DNA from: an uncultured Prevotellaceae bacterium
GTDB lineage: Bacteria; Bacteroidota; Bacteroidia; Bacteroidales; Bacteroidaceae
DNA length: 11,177 bases
Assembly: GCA_946413885.1 (NCBI GenBank)
Contig: CAMKMK010000061.1
Location: 1 to 11,177 of the forward strand
Reading direction: 5' to 3'
Shown here: positions 1 through 7,260 of the stretch, piece by piece
How the letters are laid out: each line of letters begins with the position of its first letter
Position numbering within the stretch: the first letter of the stretch is position 1
The notes under the pieces: generated by a model
The model's database searches: none
Told to the model about the DNA's origin: nothing
The model's input: the letters and a program-made list of their open reading frames with translations, nothing else
Translations under genes and position numbers: made by a program

Positions 1-885
1 GACGATGCTACCTATCAGAAATACAGCAAGGGTGGGGATCGGAATGATTGGCGACGCGATAACGTGAACAAGTTCATGAAGCAGGCCTTCAAGACCATCC
101 GTTCCGTGAAGCCGTGGGTGAAGTTTGGCGTCGCTCCCTTTGGCATTTACCGCAACCAGCGTACGGACCCTGATGGAAGCGCCACGACAGGTCTGCAGAA
201 CTACGATGACCTGTATGCCGATGTGCTGAAATGGGTCGAGGAAGGATGGGTTGACTACAACATTCCCCAACTTTATTGGGAGATTGGCAACAAGGCAGCC
301 GATTACGAGACCCTGATACGCTGGTGGAGCCAACATGCTGGCCAGCGTCCTCTTTACGTGGGACAGGATGTGATGCGCACCATCAAGTATAGAGACCCCA
401 GCAATCCCAATGCACACCAGATGGGTGCCAAGTATGCGCTCCAGCGCACATTGCCTGGCATTTACGGCAGTTGCCAGTGGTACGCCAAGGCCGTGGTGGA
501 CGATGAGGGCAATTACGGCTCTTTCCTGCGTCAGTATTACCACAACACTATCGCGCTGCAACCCTTGTATCCTTGGATTGATTCCAAGGCTCCCAACAAG
601 ATACGCAAGTGCAAGATTGTATGGACCAACGATGGTCCTGTCCTCTTCTGGTCTGCTCCACGTGGACGCAAAGAGATGGACAAGGCACGCCAATATGTGG
701 TGTACCGCTTTACGGAGGACCAGCCCGTCGATTTCAAGGATCCAAGAAACATCTTTTGCATAACTCAGAACACCTATCTTAATCTTGAGTACAAGGGTGG
801 TGAGACAAATTATGTCTATTACGTCACAGCTCTCGACCGTCTTCAGAACGAGTCAAAACCTGTGAAGCAAAAGGTGAGCTTGTAG
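1..885 (+). CDS. GHL10-type (DUF187/YngK-like) glycosyl hydrolase, 3' part
   Basis: The frame is open from base 1, so the start lies outside the window; 294 residues remain. Family-typical features are a DWRRDNV segment (window residues 16-22), FGVAPFGIYRN (42-52) and QLYWEIG (90-96), which fit the second half of a TIM-barrel in the family-10-like glycosyl hydrolases. From about residue 195 the sequence turns into a beta-rich tail (VLFWSAPRG, ARQYVVYRF, YVYYVTALDR) that resembles a fibronectin-III-like domain, as is usual at the C-terminus of these proteins. Bacteroidota members are normally exported and are thought to act on envelope or dietary glycans, but the substrate cannot be read from sequence. 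The missing N-terminal part should hold the signal peptide and first half of the barrel. The next gene is on the same strand about 100 nt downstream and could be co-transcribed. Family call is confident; substrate is unknown. Confidence 0.88.
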   Translation, partial: DDATYQKYSKGGDRNDWRRDNVNKFMKQAFKTIRSVKPWVKFGVAPFGIYRNQRTDPDGSATTGLQNYDDLYADVLKWVEEGWVDYNIPQLYWEIGNKAADYETLIRWWSQHAGQRPLYVGQDVMRTIKYRDPSNPNAHQMGAKYALQRTLPGIYGSCQWYAKAVVDDEGNYGSFLRQYYHNTIALQPLYPWIDSKAPNKIRKCKIVWTNDGPVLFWSAPRGRKEMDKARQYVVYRFTEDQPVDFKDPRNIFCITQNTYLNLEYKGGETNYVYYVTALDRLQNESKPVKQKVSL

Positions 886-908
886 CAGGAGAAGATTTCT
901 TTGGAAAA

Positions 909-929
909 CCCTTCCCAGTTGAGGGAGGG
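909..929 (+). other. GC-rich hairpin between the glycosyl hydrolase and nuclease-like genes
   Basis: CCCTTCCC and GGGAGGG flank a 6-nt loop (AGTTGA) and can pair with one bulged T. No T run follows, so this is not a standard intrinsic terminator. It may weaken read-through or be chance. It lies in the 99-nt gap before the preferred start of the next gene, where I see no TAnnTTTG promoter box. Confidence 0.25.
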
Positions 930-984
930 ATAAGAACGTGTTGTTATGAAGAACACGACACATTGGAACGAGAGGAAGAACAGC

Positions 985-1944
985 ATGTTTCTGATGAGGT
1001 GTGCTTTGCTTGTTTGTCTGCTCCTTGTTTGCAGCCTGTCAAGCGAAGCGCAACGGCTTATGTGGTGGAACGTGGAAAACCTTTTCGACTGCAAGGATGA
1101 TTCCCAGCACGAGGATGAGGAGTTCCTGCCAGAAAGCGATCGTCATTGGACCTTGGGACGATACTGGCACAAGCTGGACAACATAGCCCGCGTGGTTGCT
1201 GCAGTTGGCGAGGAGAGGGGATGGCCTGCCTTGGTGGGGCTGGGTGAGGTGGAGAATGACTCCTGTCTCTTCGATTTGACTCGAAGAAGCCCACTCAGGA
1301 CAGCAGGTTACGAGTTCCTCATCACGGAAGGACCTGACAAGAGAGGGGTAGAAGTCGGACTTCTCTACCAACCTGAACATTTCCAGATGGAGGGACATGA
1401 GGGGCTGAGAGTCCCTTCAGCAGAAGAGGGATTGCGACCAACACGTGACATCCTGCACGCTTGGGGAAGGCTTGCGTCTGGTGACCTGATGCATGTCTTT
1501 GCCGTTCATTTCCCCAGCAGGGCGGGAAGCGGACACGAGGGAAACAGGAACAGGTTGCTGGCTGCCCAGACGCTGCGCAAGGCGATAGAGAGCCTCAGGG
1601 GAGAGAAGATACTGGTGATGGGCGACTTCAACGCGGAACCAGAGGACCCCATCTTCCGCGAAATCATGGGGCACGACGCGCTACTCGTCTCCCTGATGCC
1701 TCTTGACAGGAAGGAAAGGAGGAAGGTTCGAGGCACCTACGTGTTCCAAAAGCAATGGAGCTTCCTTGACCATATTTTGGTGAGCCGCGAAATGATGCCT
1801 TTGGTAAGGGGAAAGGTGCAGGTGGCGCAATTCAGCTTTCTGCTCAACGAGGAGGGCGTTCCTTGGCGTACCTATCGAGGTCCCGTTTATCAAGGTGGCT
1901 ACTCAGACCATTTGCCCCTTTGGCTGGACCTTTCAGGGGAATAA
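985..1944 (+). CDS. Exported endonuclease/exonuclease/phosphatase-fold protein
   Basis: A 319-aa protein of the EEP (DNase I/AP endonuclease-like) superfamily, Mg-dependent phosphodiesterases. An in-frame ATG at 946 would add 13 hydrophilic residues. I prefer 985 because it gives a compact signal peptide (MFLMRC, hydrophobic core, SSEA|Q cleavage near residue 22) and has AGAGGAAG a few bases upstream. Active-site motifs appear in order: WNVENLFD (28-35, N29 and E31), GLGEVEND (85-92, metal-binding E88), VHFPSRAGS (H175), MGDFNAEP (D213-N216), FLDHI (D262/H263) and the terminal SDH (307-309). The complete set argues for an active enzyme acting in the periplasm or outside the cell. Whether it cleaves DNA, RNA, a phospholipid head group or another phosphodiester cannot be told from sequence. 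The stop lies 9 nt from the stop of the convergent metallopeptidase gene. Confidence 0.9.
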   Translation: MFLMRCALLVCLLLVCSLSSEAQRLMWWNVENLFDCKDDSQHEDEEFLPESDRHWTLGRYWHKLDNIARVVAAVGEERGWPALVGLGEVENDSCLFDLTRRSPLRTAGYEFLITEGPDKRGVEVGLLYQPEHFQMEGHEGLRVPSAEEGLRPTRDILHAWGRLASGDLMHVFAVHFPSRAGSGHEGNRNRLLAAQTLRKAIESLRGEKILVMGDFNAEPEDPIFREIMGHDALLVSLMPLDRKERRKVRGTYVFQKQWSFLDHILVSREMMPLVRGKVQVAQFSFLLNEEGVPWRTYRGPVYQGGYSDHLPLWLDLSGE

Positions 1945-1953
1945 GGCAACACG

Positions 1954-2697
1954 TTAATCCATCTGTTTCAAGCAAAAGACGTTGGTATCGTATTTCTTCA
2001 GCTTCTTGCGGTATTCCTTGCTATGCCCATGCATCGACTCGTCGAGAAGCTGCCAGAAACGTGTTCCATGATTCATCTCGACAAGATGTGTCAGCTCGTG
2101 CTGCATGACGTACTCCTGCAAATGATGAGGGAGGAGCATGAGGTAGAGGCTTAGGTTGATCCTGCCTTTCGAGCTGCAGCTGCCCCATCGGCCATGCGTC
2201 TTGTGGATGGAGAGGGAAGAGAAGTGGAGACCACGCGCCTGAGCCATTGCCTCGAGACGTGTTGGAAGGAGGAACTTGGCATGCAGACGTAGGCTCTGCT
2301 CTATCATGCTGACGAGCCATTGTTGAACCTGAGGATGCTCGAACTGCTGACCTGCAGGGTAATAGCAGACAAGGGCTCCCTGCTGTTGGCGGACGGTCAT
2401 GCGGCTCACACGTGCTTCCTCTGACCAGAAACGGAAGTCTGGGGCATCGATGCGAAAGGAAGGGGTAATCTGACGTACTGCCTGCTTGTCAGCTGCCCGC
2501 TTCTGCATCCCCTCCAGACGAGGACGAAGGGTTTGGATACCTTCACGAATGGTTTTCTCAGACGAACGCAAGGGGACGGTGACCACAAGGCTTCCTTCGT
2601 CATCCGTGCGGAAAATGAGACGACGGGCCCGCGCATTCCTGCGAACCAGAATACGACCCAGGGAAGGGTCTTCGATGAAGAATTCGGATGCCATCAT
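1954..2697 (-). CDS. YgjP-like (DUF45/M48-related) zinc metallopeptidase
   Basis: A 247-aa cytoplasmic protein of the YgjP/DUF45 family, related to SprT-type metalloproteases. The zinc site is HELTH at residues 200-204 with the downstream NHGTRFW (209-215) expected to give the third ligand. The family block RWGSCSSKGRINLSLYLMLLP precedes it (170-190). There is no signal peptide. The frame extends upstream to an ATG at 2724, but a complete promoter lies between that ATG and 2697, so translation should begin at 2697 (MMASEFF) or the next ATG at 2694. The length fits the family, which usually has about 230-250 residues. E. coli YgjP has no well-settled physiological role that I can name, and none is inferred here. 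The gene is divergent from lysS and convergent with the EEP gene. Confidence 0.9.
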   Translation of the reverse strand: MMASEFFIEDPSLGRILVRRNARARRLIFRTDDEGSLVVTVPLRSSEKTIREGIQTLRPRLEGMQKRAADKQAVRQITPSFRIDAPDFRFWSEEARVSRMTVRQQQGALVCYYPAGQQFEHPQVQQWLVSMIEQSLRLHAKFLLPTRLEAMAQARGLHFSSLSIHKTHGRWGSCSSKGRINLSLYLMLLPHHLQEYVMQHELTHLVEMNHGTRFWQLLDESMHGHSKEYRKKLKKYDTNVFCLKQMD

Positions 2698-2701
2698 TGT
2701 A

Positions 2702-2733
2702 CAAAAGTACAAACATTCCGCCAATCAGACAAA
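2702..2733 (-). promoter_or_regulatory. Bacteroidota-type promoter of the metallopeptidase gene
   Basis: Read on the minus strand, TTTG (2733-2730) is followed after exactly 20 nt by TACTTTTG (2709-2702), matching the -33 TTTG and -7 TAnnTTTG consensus of the Bacteroidota primary sigma factor. Only 4 nt separate the -7 box from the ATG at 2697, so the transcript should have almost no leader. Confidence 0.75.
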
Positions 2734-2795
2734 GAAAAGAACCTGTTTTCACACATCTTTGCCCGTCTCATGGTATGCTTTTCGACTTTTTTTTG

Positions 2796-2803
2796 TACCT
2801 TTG
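2796..2803 (+). promoter_or_regulatory. -7 box of the lysS promoter
   Basis: TACCTTTG matches the TAnnTTTG consensus perfectly, directly after a T run. No good TTTG stands 19-21 nt upstream, so the -33 element is weak or absent. The lysS ATG is 33 nt downstream of the box, which gives a short leader that is A-rich around AAAAAGAC just before the start. Confidence 0.7.
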
Positions 2804-2836
2804 CGCGCAAAATCAAACAATAAAGAGCAAAAAGAC

Positions 2837-4606
2837 ATGAACATACTGGAATTGAGTGAGCAAGAGATCGTTCGCCGCAACAACCTGCAGCAGCTTCGTG
2901 ACTTGGGTATCGACCCTTATCCTGCAGCAGAATATCCCACCAATGCTTTCAGCAAAGAGATCAAGGAGAGTTTTGTGGACCTGCCTCTCATGAAGAATGA
3001 GGAAGGCGAGGAAGTGCGTACTCCTGCTACACCTGAGAACAGCCGCAACGTGTGCATCGCTGGCCGCATCATGAGCAAGCGCGTGCAGGGCAAGGCTGCT
3101 TTCGTTGAATTGCTGGATTCCAAGGGCCGCATCCAAGTCTATATCACCCGCGACAACCTGTGTCCCAATCCTGAGGACACAACACTCTACAACGTCGTCT
3201 TCAAGAAATGTCTGGACTTGGGCGACTTCATTGGCGTCAAGGGATATGTTTTCCGCACGAACATGGGCGAGATAACTGTTCATGCCCAAGAGATGACTGT
3301 GCTGAGCAAGAGCCTGAAACCTCTGCCCATCGTGAAGGAGAAGGACGGCCAGGTATATGACAGCTTTGATGACCCTGAGCTTCGCTACCGCCAGCGTTAC
3401 GTGGACCTGATCGTGAATCCAAGCGTGAAGGAGACGTTCCTCAAGAGGGCTGCCATCCTGCGTACCCTGCGACAGATACTGGATGAGGCTGGATACACGG
3501 AGGTGGAGACACCTACCTTGCAGAGCATCCCAGGCGGAGCAACAGCACGACCTTTCATCACCCACTTCAACGCATTGAATATCGATATGTACATGCGCAT
3601 CGCCACAGAGCTTTATCTGAAGCGTCTCATCGTGGGCGGATTCGAGGGTGTGTACGAGATTGGCAAGAACTTCCGCAACGAGGGAATGGATCGTACCCAC
3701 AACCCAGAGTTTACCTGCATGGAACTCTACGTGCAGTACAAGGACTATAAATGGATGATGAACTTCACAGAGCAGATGTTGGAAAGAATCTGCCTCGCTG
3801 TGAACGGCACGACAGAGACCGTTGTCGATGGGCAGACCATCAGCTTCAAGGCTCCCTATCGTCGTCTTCCTATCCTGGAGGCCATCAAGGAAAAGACTGG
3901 ATACGACTTGGATGGGATGAGCGAGGAAGAGATGAGAGAGGTGGCAAAGAAATGTGGCGTGGAGGTGGACGACACGATGGGTAAGGGCAAGCTTATCGAC
4001 GAGATCTTTGGCGAGACTTGTGAAGGTTCCTTCATCCAGCCAACTTTCATCATCGACTATCCTGTTGAGATGTCTCCCTTGACGAAGATGCACCGCTCTA
4101 AGCCAGGCTTGACAGAGAGGTTCGAACTGATGGTGAACGGCAAGGAGTTGGCAAATGCCTACAGCGAGCTGAACGACCCCATCGACCAGGAAGAGCGTTT
4201 CGTGGAGCAGATGAAACTTGCTGACAAGGGTGACGACGAGGCGATGATCATCGACCAAGACTTCCTGCGTGCCCTGCAGTATGGTATGCCTCCCACCAGC
4301 GGCATTGGAATAGGTATCGATCGACTGGTCATGATGATGACAGGCGAGACTTCCATTGGTGAAGTCATGTTCTTCCCCCAGATGAAGCCAGAGGTGAAGG
4401 CACCCCGCGACAAGGATGAACTCTTCTTGGAGAAAGGCATCCCCAGCGACATCATCCCCATTCTGCGCAAGGCTGGATACAATCTGGTAAGCACCTTGCA
4501 AGGCGTCGCTCCAGCCAAGATACAGCAACAGATCATCGAGATCATCAAGAAGTACAAGCTGGAAGTGGAGAAACCCAGCCAAGACCAGATTGCCCAATGG
4601 GTTTAG
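2837..4606 (+). CDS. lysS: Lysine--tRNA ligase, class II
   Basis: LysS charges tRNA-Lys with lysine in the cytoplasm. The 589-aa product has an N-terminal OB-fold anticodon-binding domain (about residues 70-155), then the class II core: motif 2 FRNEGMDRTHNPEFT (279-293) and motif 3 GIGIGIDRL (489-497), with the segment GGATARPFITHFNALN (233-248) typical of LysS. The frame is open far upstream to 2486, but the ATG at 2837 follows the promoter and gives the expected MNILELSEQE-type start, so the upstream part is not coding. E. coli LysS is about 505 aa. Most of the difference is a tail of roughly 70 residues after the catalytic core (about 520-589: KGIPSDIIPILRKAGYNLV, VAPAKIQQQIIEIIKKYK), which I recall as common in Bacteroidota LysS. 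pgi follows after 36 nt with no terminator visible, so the two are probably co-transcribed. Confidence 0.98.
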   Translation: MNILELSEQEIVRRNNLQQLRDLGIDPYPAAEYPTNAFSKEIKESFVDLPLMKNEEGEEVRTPATPENSRNVCIAGRIMSKRVQGKAAFVELLDSKGRIQVYITRDNLCPNPEDTTLYNVVFKKCLDLGDFIGVKGYVFRTNMGEITVHAQEMTVLSKSLKPLPIVKEKDGQVYDSFDDPELRYRQRYVDLIVNPSVKETFLKRAAILRTLRQILDEAGYTEVETPTLQSIPGGATARPFITHFNALNIDMYMRIATELYLKRLIVGGFEGVYEIGKNFRNEGMDRTHNPEFTCMELYVQYKDYKWMMNFTEQMLERICLAVNGTTETVVDGQTISFKAPYRRLPILEAIKEKTGYDLDGMSEEEMREVAKKCGVEVDDTMGKGKLIDEIFGETCEGSFIQPTFIIDYPVEMSPLTKMHRSKPGLTERFELMVNGKELANAYSELNDPIDQEERFVEQMKLADKGDDEAMIIDQDFLRALQYGMPPTSGIGIGIDRLVMMMTGETSIGEVMFFPQMKPEVKAPRDKDELFLEKGIPSDIIPILRKAGYNLVSTLQGVAPAKIQQQIIEIIKKYKLEVEKPSQDQIAQWV

Positions 4607-4642
4607 AACGAAGAATCATGACATTTTTTTAAGGTAAAAGAT

Positions 4643-5974
4643 ATGATTAAACTTGACTATTCCAAGACTCTGCTGAATGCGGAGCAGATAGCAGCCTTTA
4701 TTCCAAAGGCAGAAGAAGCACAGAAGGCTCTCGAGGCTGGCACCTGCGCTGGTAATGATTTTCTTGGCTGGCTCCACTTGCCCAGCAGCATCACTCCTGA
4801 GTTCCTCGATGAGGTTCAGGCTTGTGCTGACGTGTTGCGTGCCAATTGCGATACAGTCGTGGTGGCTGGCATCGGCGGTTCCTATCTGGGCGCACGTGCT
4901 GTGATCGAGGCTCTGGGCAACAGCTTTGCCTGGTTGACCAACAAGGGCGAGAATCCCAACATCCTGTTCGCTGGCAACAACATTGGCGAGGATTATCTCT
5001 ACGAATTGACTACCTATCTGAAAGACAAGAAGTTTGGTCTCATCAACATCAGCAAGAGCGGTACCACCACAGAGACAGCTTTGACGTTCCGCTTGCTGAA
5101 GAAGCAATGTGAGCAACAGCGCGGCAAGGAGACTGCACGCAAGGTCATCGTGGCTGTCACAGATGCCAAGAAGGGTGCTGCACGCACAACGGCTGACAAG
5201 GAAGGCTACACCAGCTTCATCATCCCTGACAACGTGGGTGGACGCTTCAGCGTGCTGACTCCTGTGGGTCTGCTTCCCATCGCCATTGCTGGATTCGACA
5301 TCAAGGCCCTCATCCAGGGTGCTGCTGACATGGAGGCTGCCACAGGCGTGAACGTTCCCTTTGCAGAGAATCCCAGCGCCCAGTATGCAGCCGTTCGCAA
5401 CGTGCTGTATCAGGAAGGCAAGAAGATAGAGATTCTGGCTAACTTCCATCCCAAACTGCACTTCATGAACGAGTGGTGGAAGCAGCTCTATGGTGAGAGC
5501 GAGGGTAAGGACCTGAAGGGAATCTTCCCTGCTGCCGTTGACCTGACGACAGACCTGCATTCGATGGGCCAATGGATCCAGGAGGGTGAGCGCTCCATCT
5601 TCGAGACCGTCATCAGCATCGAGAAGCCTGAGCACGAGCTGTTCTTCCCCTACGACGAGGAGAATCTGGATGGCCTGAACTTCCTGGCTGGAAAGCGTGT
5701 GGACGAGGTGAACAAGATGGCTGAACTGGGTACACAGTTGGCTCACGTGGATGGCGGCGTGCCCAATCTGCGCATCTCTTTGGATCGCTTGGACGAATAC
5801 AATCTGGGTCAGTTGATTTACTTCTTCGAGCTGGGTTGTGGCATCAGCGGTCTGATGTTGGGCGTGAATCCTTTCAACCAGCCTGGCGTAGAAGCTTACA
5901 AGAAGAACATGTTTGCCCTGCTTGGCAAACCTGGTTACGAGAAAGAGAGCGAAGCCATCAAGGCAAGACTCTAA
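4643..5974 (+). CDS. pgi: Glucose-6-phosphate isomerase
   Basis: Interconverts glucose 6-phosphate and fructose 6-phosphate in glycolysis and gluconeogenesis. The 443-aa product is the short bacterial form (compare about 450 aa in Bacillus and about 549 in E. coli). Both family signatures are intact: DNVGGRFSVLTPVG (196-209) and GLMLGVNPFNQPGVEAYK (403-420). Expected catalytic residues are present: the Glu of YGESEGK (E285), the His of TTDLHSMGQ (H306) and the Lys at the end of the second signature (K420). The phosphate-binding SKSGTTTET segment is at 137-145. The ATG at 4643 begins MIKLDYS, a usual start for this family, and no promoter box is visible in the 36 nt after lysS. Its stop codon overlaps the stop of the convergent HAD gene. 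Confidence 0.98.
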   Translation: MIKLDYSKTLLNAEQIAAFIPKAEEAQKALEAGTCAGNDFLGWLHLPSSITPEFLDEVQACADVLRANCDTVVVAGIGGSYLGARAVIEALGNSFAWLTNKGENPNILFAGNNIGEDYLYELTTYLKDKKFGLINISKSGTTTETALTFRLLKKQCEQQRGKETARKVIVAVTDAKKGAARTTADKEGYTSFIIPDNVGGRFSVLTPVGLLPIAIAGFDIKALIQGAADMEAATGVNVPFAENPSAQYAAVRNVLYQEGKKIEILANFHPKLHFMNEWWKQLYGESEGKDLKGIFPAAVDLTTDLHSMGQWIQEGERSIFETVISIEKPEHELFFPYDEENLDGLNFLAGKRVDEVNKMAELGTQLAHVDGGVPNLRISLDRLDEYNLGQLIYFFELGCGISGLMLGVNPFNQPGVEAYKKNMFALLGKPGYEKESEAIKARL

Positions 5975-6639
5975 GGCAAAGCCTTCATATAGGCTGCCAC
6001 TTCCCTCATTCCTCGAAAAACGAGATCGGCCCCTGCATCGGACAGAACCTTGTCTGGCAGGGGTCCTGTATTTGCTGCCAGCGTGAAGATGCCTGCCCTG
6101 TGGGCAGACTCGACACCCAGCGGCGCATTCTCCACCACCAAGGCCTCCTTCGCGTGTACGCCTGCTTTCTCCAATCCCATGAGGTAAGGTTCAGGATGAG
6201 GCTTGCCATGCTTCACGTCGAAACTGGTCACCATCAGTTCCTGCGAGAAGAAGCCTGGGTAATGTTTGCTGAGCCGCTCCAAGAGAGTCACCTGCCCGCT
6301 GCCAGTCACCAGGACGATCTTCCAGCCGTGATCCTTCACAGCCTGCAACGCTTCGAGGGCGCCAGGCATGGGTTCTGCCTCAGGCAAACGGTTGAAAAGC
6401 TCCGTCTTGGCGGCATAGATGTGCTGCTTCTCTTCCTCTGTGGCATTGCGGTGCCAGTAACGTTGCGCCAGGATGTCGATCGTGCCGCCACCCGTTCGCC
6501 CTTCGTTCATGTAGGCCTCCTCTGCCGTCATGGCGAGCCCAAACTGCGTCATCGCGTGGCTCCAGGAATAGGCGTGATTGGGCATACTGTCGAACAGCAC
6601 GCCATCCATGTCAAACAAGACCGCCTTGATTTCGCTCAT
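5971..6639 (-). CDS. HAD-family sugar-phosphate phosphatase / beta-phosphoglucomutase-like protein
   Basis: A 222-aa cytoplasmic HAD hydrolase of the beta-phosphoglucomutase-like subfamily. Motif I is FDMDGVLFDS (nucleophile D10, acid/base D12), motif II VTGSG (111-115), motif III lysine in KHGKPHPEPY (K146), and motif IV VVENAPLGV (E170). The inserted helical cap lies between motifs I and II. All catalytic positions are present, so it should be active. The substrate could be a hexose phosphate or another small phosphomonoester, and the closely related mutases cannot be separated from phosphatases by these motifs. It begins 3 nt after the stop of the DUF4738 lipoprotein gene and is most likely translated from the same mRNA. 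The TAG stop (5973-5971) overlaps the pgi TAA (5972-5974). Confidence 0.9.
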   Translation of the reverse strand: MSEIKAVLFDMDGVLFDSMPNHAYSWSHAMTQFGLAMTAEEAYMNEGRTGGGTIDILAQRYWHRNATEEEKQHIYAAKTELFNRLPEAEPMPGALEALQAVKDHGWKIVLVTGSGQVTLLERLSKHYPGFFSQELMVTSFDVKHGKPHPEPYLMGLEKAGVHAKEALVVENAPLGVESAHRAGIFTLAANTGPLPDKVLSDAGADLVFRGMREVAAYMKALP

Positions 6640-6642
6640 CCG

Positions 6643-7185
6643 CTAATCCTCCATGTCTCCCGTATTGTCCCTCTCGATGGCAAAACTTCCATCAGGACCT
6701 ATAATAAGGAAAAAGGGAGAGGACATGTCGCTATCGGGATAACTTACGCAAACGCTGAAATAGAGTTTGGCATCCTGGGAGTGACTGAAGCGGAAGCCGT
6801 CCAGCAGGCCATACTTGCGGAAATCTGTGGTCAGCTGGCTGAGGAACGTCCCTTTCGTGAAGCGTTTCGAGAAAAAGGCTGAGCCGTCGCGAAGGATGTT
6901 CAGCGTGTAGAAATTATCGGCATACTTGCTGCCCAGGTCGTCCTCGACGATGCCCAGCGAATCGTCTGCCTCGCGATGAATGGTATACTGGTAGATGTGA
7001 CTCCCCACTCGAGTGGTATCCTGCAGGTCATAGTCAGTCATCCTGTGGATCTGGTCTGTCTGGGTCTCCTCGTAGGGAGAATAAACGGCATCGTCCCCTG
7101 CGGAGTGCTTTTTCTGGCACGAAACCACGCAAAGGGCTGCCATCAAACCCATGATAGAATACTTTAGCTGCATGTCTTTTAGCAT
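6643..7185 (-). CDS. DUF4738-type lipoprotein
   Basis: A 180-aa predicted lipoprotein: hydrophobic signal sequence with lipobox VVSC and the lipidated cysteine at residue 23, followed by a polar linker. The mature part matches my knowledge of the DUF4738 family of Bacteroidales, including DTTRVGSHIYQYTIHREADDSL, FYTLNILRDGSAFFSKRF and VSYPDSD near the end. Its function is unknown and no catalytic motif is visible. The start could equally be the in-frame ATG at 7173 (MQLKYS), which gives a more usual signal peptide and a leader of about 20 nt. The HAD gene follows after 3 nt, so the two form an operon driven by the promoter at 7197-7204. The protein should sit in the cell envelope, while its operon partner is cytoplasmic. 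Confidence 0.85.
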   Translation of the reverse strand: MLKDMQLKYSIMGLMAALCVVSCQKKHSAGDDAVYSPYEETQTDQIHRMTDYDLQDTTRVGSHIYQYTIHREADDSLGIVEDDLGSKYADNFYTLNILRDGSAFFSKRFTKGTFLSQLTTDFRKYGLLDGFRFSHSQDAKLYFSVCVSYPDSDMSSPFFLIIGPDGSFAIERDNTGDMED

Positions 7186-7196
7186 TTATTCACGTG

Positions 7197-7204
7197 CAAA
7201 GGTA
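7197..7204 (-). promoter_or_regulatory. -7 box of the DUF4738-HAD operon
   Basis: On the minus strand the sequence reads TACCTTTG, a perfect TAnnTTTG box, 11 nt before the ATG at 7185 and 23 nt before the alternative ATG at 7173. I find no TTTG at 19-21 nt upstream. It is divergent from the box at 7248-7255, with 43 nt between them. Confidence 0.65.
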
Positions 7205-7247
7205 CGATAATTTATTGAATCGCGAGAGATAGTACGGAAAAAAAACG

Positions 7248-7255
7248 TATCTTTG
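7248..7255 (+). promoter_or_regulatory. -7 box of the DUF4230 operon
   Basis: TATCTTTG matches TAnnTTTG. Only 5 nt (TCGCC) separate it from the ATG at 7261, so transcription should begin at or next to the start codon. No clear -33 TTTG is seen at the usual distance. Confidence 0.65.
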
Positions 7256-7260
7256 TCGCC

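Noticed and set aside
1945..1953. Terminator between the convergent EEP and metallopeptidase genes
   Set aside because: Only 9 nt separate the stops and no hairpin with a T run is present there.
2486..2836. N-terminal extension of lysS from 2486
   Set aside because: It overlaps the divergent metallopeptidase gene and lies upstream of the lysS promoter box; the normal LysS N-terminus begins at 2837.
2813..4597. A 594-codon open frame on the minus strand across lysS
   Set aside because: It mirrors lysS, whose motifs and length are certain. The deduced peptide is rich in His, Leu and Val with no domain, as expected from the antisense of a gene with this codon bias.
4616..5746. A 376-codon open frame on the minus strand across pgi
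   Set aside because: Same antisense artefact; pgi carries both family signatures and the reverse peptide matches nothing recognisable.
5836..6882. A 348-codon plus-strand open frame over the HAD and DUF4738 genes
   Set aside because: It overlaps pgi and is antisense to two well-supported genes; its product has no recognisable domain.
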